A stretch of DNA of 14,942 bases from Candidatus Acetothermia bacterium (GTDB lineage: Bacteria; Bipolaricaulota; Bipolaricaulia; UBA7950; UBA9294), in the NCBI GenBank assembly GCA_003545155.1, contig DQCH01000065.1, positions 2,917-17,858 on the forward strand. Reading direction: 5' to 3'. The notes below the pieces were generated by a model. That model had not been told where the DNA came from. It did not search any database and worked only from the letters and a program-made list of their open reading frames with translations. A program made the translations under genes and the position numbers. Every line of letters starts with the position of its first letter. The stretch's first letter is position 1. This document shows, piece after piece, positions 13,385-14,942 of the stretch.

Positions 13385-14095
13385 ATGGGTAAGTCAGTAG
13401 CCGTTTACTACAGCTCATCGGCGGAATCCGGGAACACGGCAAGGCTTCTTGCGTCATTCATGCGCGGGATAAAACGAGGCAAAGACACAACCGAGACGTT
13501 CGCGGTCAAGGACCTTAACATCTCGCCCTGTACAGGCGCGCTTCACTGCTGGTTCAAGGTCCCGGGCCAGTGCTACATCCAGGACGACATGCAGGACCTC
13601 TGTTCGTCTCTACGGGAGGCGGAGACGCTGATTCTCGCTACGCCGGTCTATATCCCGTTGCCCGGGGAGATGCAGAATCTCCTCAACCGGCTCTGTCCGC
13701 TGATGGAGCCGATCCTCGAGACGCGCGATGGAAGAACGCGCGCCAAGATGCGCGACGATGTGGCAATCTCTCGGATTGCGTTGGTCTCCACGAGCGGGTG
13801 GTGGGAGATCGGCAACTTCGACACGGTTGTTCGAATCGCATGTGAGCTCGCGGAGAATGCAAGCGTCCCCTTTGTGGGCTCCGTTCTCAGACCTCATGCA
13901 TTGGTGATGGGGCAGCAAGAAGACAAGGCCCGGGAGATCCTGGATGCAGCGGAAAAAGCAGGATACCAACTCGCAACGACGGGCACCATGTCGCAAGACA
14001 CACTTGCAGTCATATCTCAGCCCCTGACGTCCGAAGAAGAGTATCGCCGCGGCTTCAATTCTAACTACCTGAGGGTGAAGGGCAAAGGACACTAG
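13385..14095 (+). CDS. Flavodoxin-fold NAD(P)H-dependent oxidoreductase (iron-sulfur flavoprotein-like)
   Basis: The ATG at 13385 follows GGGAGGGA by 4 bases and gives 236 residues. The start MGKSVAVYYSSSAESGNTAR contains the flavin phosphate-binding loop of the flavodoxin-like FMN reductase family. ILATPVYIPLPGEMQNLLNR is the second FMN contact typical of this family. The segment after the loop, CTGALHCWFKVPGQCYIQDD, corresponds to CxxCxxCW...GxCxxxDDM of iron-sulfur flavoproteins, but the second cysteine position is Ala, leaving Cys49, Cys55 and Cys63. A four-cysteine cluster at the usual place therefore cannot form as in the archetype; many relatives with such changes are plain FMN proteins. 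Substrate is unknown. A longer GTG start at 13322 is less likely. It is not obviously connected to the defence genes. Confidence 0.83.
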   Translation: MGKSVAVYYSSSAESGNTARLLASFMRGIKRGKDTTETFAVKDLNISPCTGALHCWFKVPGQCYIQDDMQDLCSSLREAETLILATPVYIPLPGEMQNLLNRLCPLMEPILETRDGRTRAKMRDDVAISRIALVSTSGWWEIGNFDTVVRIACELAENASVPFVGSVLRPHALVMGQQEDKAREILDAAEKAGYQLATTGTMSQDTLAVISQPLTSEEEYRRGFNSNYLRVKGKGH

Positions 14096-14113
14096 GAATG
14101 CGTGCTGTTGGAA

Positions 14114-14152
14114 AATCCGAGGGCACAAACCCTATTTCGAAACCGTTATCCA
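14114..14152 (+). repeat. Dispersed repeat, copy 2
   Basis: Contains GAGGGCACAAACCCTATTTC then GAAACCGTTATCCAA, matching 13214-13253. It starts 18 bases after the flavoprotein stop. The rest of the gap up to 14238 holds a possible promoter for the methyltransferase. Confidence 0.5.
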
Positions 14153-14193
14153 AATTTCGCACGAAACTCACGGACCGCGTTCATCGCTAATCA

Positions 14194-14220
14194 TTGCCAG
14201 CCGTGGAACGGTGATATAAT
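14194..14220 (+). promoter_or_regulatory. Possible promoter of the SAM methyltransferase gene
   Basis: A perfect TATAAT (14215-14220) lies 18 bases before the ATG, with TTGCCA (14194-14199) upstream at a short 15-base spacing. Transcription would start only a few bases before the GGAG ribosome site, so the leader would be very short. Confidence 0.35.
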
Positions 14221-14238
14221 CCCAACGGAGTGTGATCG

Positions 14239-14865
14239 ATGGCTTGTACGATTTTCCACGATGCGTTCGAGGTACGTGTGTACCGCGTGCTTATCGATCC
14301 GTTGATCTGGCCTTTGCGGCTGAGGATCGCCAGGCTCTGTCGCAAGTTTAACGTGCGCGAGGTTCTCGATATCGCCTCGGCGACCGGCGCGCAGTGCCGG
14401 ATGCTTGCACGAGCGGGGATGCAGGCCACGGGAGTCGAGCTATCCGAGGTGATGGTCGTTGCGGCCCGACGGCGCAACGGACGTAATACACATTACATCC
14501 ACGGCTCGGCGTACGATCTGCCCTTTGGCGATGGGTCGTTCGATGTAGCTCTTCTTCTGTTCGCGCTTCACGAACACACCGAGAAGGAGCGAGAAACGAT
14601 GCTTAAAGAGGCACTGCGCGTTCTTCGGCCTGACGGGTACCTCATCATCGCCGACTACAACCGACCTCGATGCGCGAGCTTCCATGTTGCATGGCAGGCG
14701 ATCCGGTTGATCGAGGCGCTCGCGGGGGACGAACATCATGCAGGGTTTAAGGACTTCGTGTCACGTGGCGGCTTGGCTGGCCTCCTCGCGCGCCACGGGC
14801 TTGCGCCCACGCATCAGAGTCGCTCGTACTTTGGCGCGGTTGGGGTCGCCGTCATGCGGCGATGA
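14239..14865 (+). CDS. Class I SAM-dependent methyltransferase (UbiE/Methyltransf_11-like)
   Basis: The protein has 208 residues. Motif I is VLDIASATGAQCRML (about 42-56), a variant of the usual DxGxGxG with Ala and Ser-Ala in the loop. It is followed by the acidic loop GVELSE (65-70), the motif AYDLPFGDGSFDVALLLFAL (91-110) and the post-motif LRPDGYLIIADY (129-140), the order seen in UbiE-like methyltransferases. These act on small molecules such as quinones or lipids, but the C-terminal part is too general to name a substrate. GGAG lies 8 bases before the ATG. There is no signal peptide. It is probably part of the flanking genome and not of the defence cluster. Confidence 0.82.
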   Translation: MACTIFHDAFEVRVYRVLIDPLIWPLRLRIARLCRKFNVREVLDIASATGAQCRMLARAGMQATGVELSEVMVVAARRRNGRNTHYIHGSAYDLPFGDGSFDVALLLFALHEHTEKERETMLKEALRVLRPDGYLIIADYNRPRCASFHVAWQAIRLIEALAGDEHHAGFKDFVSRGGLAGLLARHGLAPTHQSRSYFGAVGVAVMRR

Positions 14866-14914
14866 GTAAAGAACCCCGCAGTAGGCTTAGGGGCTAAGCG
14901 AAATTTGTCCTTAT

Positions 14915-14940
14915 GTTACACCTGAATCCGTGAAGTAACA
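14915..14940. repeat. Short inverted repeat near the window edge
   Basis: TGTTAC and GTAACA, the latter near the last bases of the window, bracket about 14 bases. It is too short and too close to the edge to interpret; no gene is visible in 14866-14942. Confidence 0.3.
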
Positions 14941-14942
14941 GG

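Noticed and set aside
1..14942. tRNA, rRNA, integrase or transposase genes
   Set aside because: I saw no cloverleaf, ribosomal RNA, or recombinase protein motifs in any frame, so I cannot define island boundaries or an insertion mechanism.

Overview
The window reads as bacterial chromosome: AGGAGG-type ribosome binding sites, ATG/GTG/TTG starts, tightly overlapping operons and mid-range GC. The left (GYD-domain protein) and right (flavoprotein, SAM methyltransferase) edges look like ordinary metabolic genes. I cannot name the organism; an uncultured bacterium is likely. Almost everything in between is genome-defence or mobile-accessory DNA, so this looks like a defence island.

Layout. (1) 1-263, minus: GYD-domain protein cut by the window edge. 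(2) 264-586: gene-free, with a degenerate 7-bp-period repeat and the first copy of a roughly 100-bp leader repeat. (3) 587-3148, plus: decayed remains of a type I restriction-modification locus. Three fragments of the 3' end of hsdM (587-721, 1220-1294, 2730-2843) each precede an accessory gene: a DUF4258/YgiT toxin-antitoxin pair, a full DUF1016 (YhcG-type) PD-(D/E)XK nuclease, and a truncated second DUF1016 gene. The third fragment has lost nearly all of hsdM but keeps its first codons and its tail as one in-frame 37-codon ORF. hsdS and hsdR are absent. (4) 3150-13055, minus: a convergent five-gene run transcribed right to left: radC-like JAMM protein, UvrD-like helicase fused to a RecB/AddB-type nuclease, an ORC/Cdc6-like AAA+ ATPase with winged helix, type III methyltransferase mod, type III restriction helicase-nuclease res. 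The first three genes overlap, mod and res are 2 nt apart, and a 226-bp spacer rich in ACTCAAT palindromes separates the two sub-blocks. mod carries one in-frame TAA, with both halves otherwise open and in the same frame. (5) 13056-14942, plus: a flavodoxin-fold oxidoreductase flanked by two copies of a roughly 40-bp repeat, then a SAM-dependent methyltransferase.

How the parts may work together (inference). Mod and Res would form a classical type III system if the stop in mod is an error or is suppressed. RadC, helicase-nuclease and ATPase form a separate translationally coupled DNA-processing module that could be a stand-alone defence system or an accessory to the type III enzyme. I do not recognise this three-gene combination as a named system; it is the best candidate here for something undescribed. 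The left cluster suggests that hsdM 3' ends have served as repeated junctions for gain and loss of accessory cassettes.
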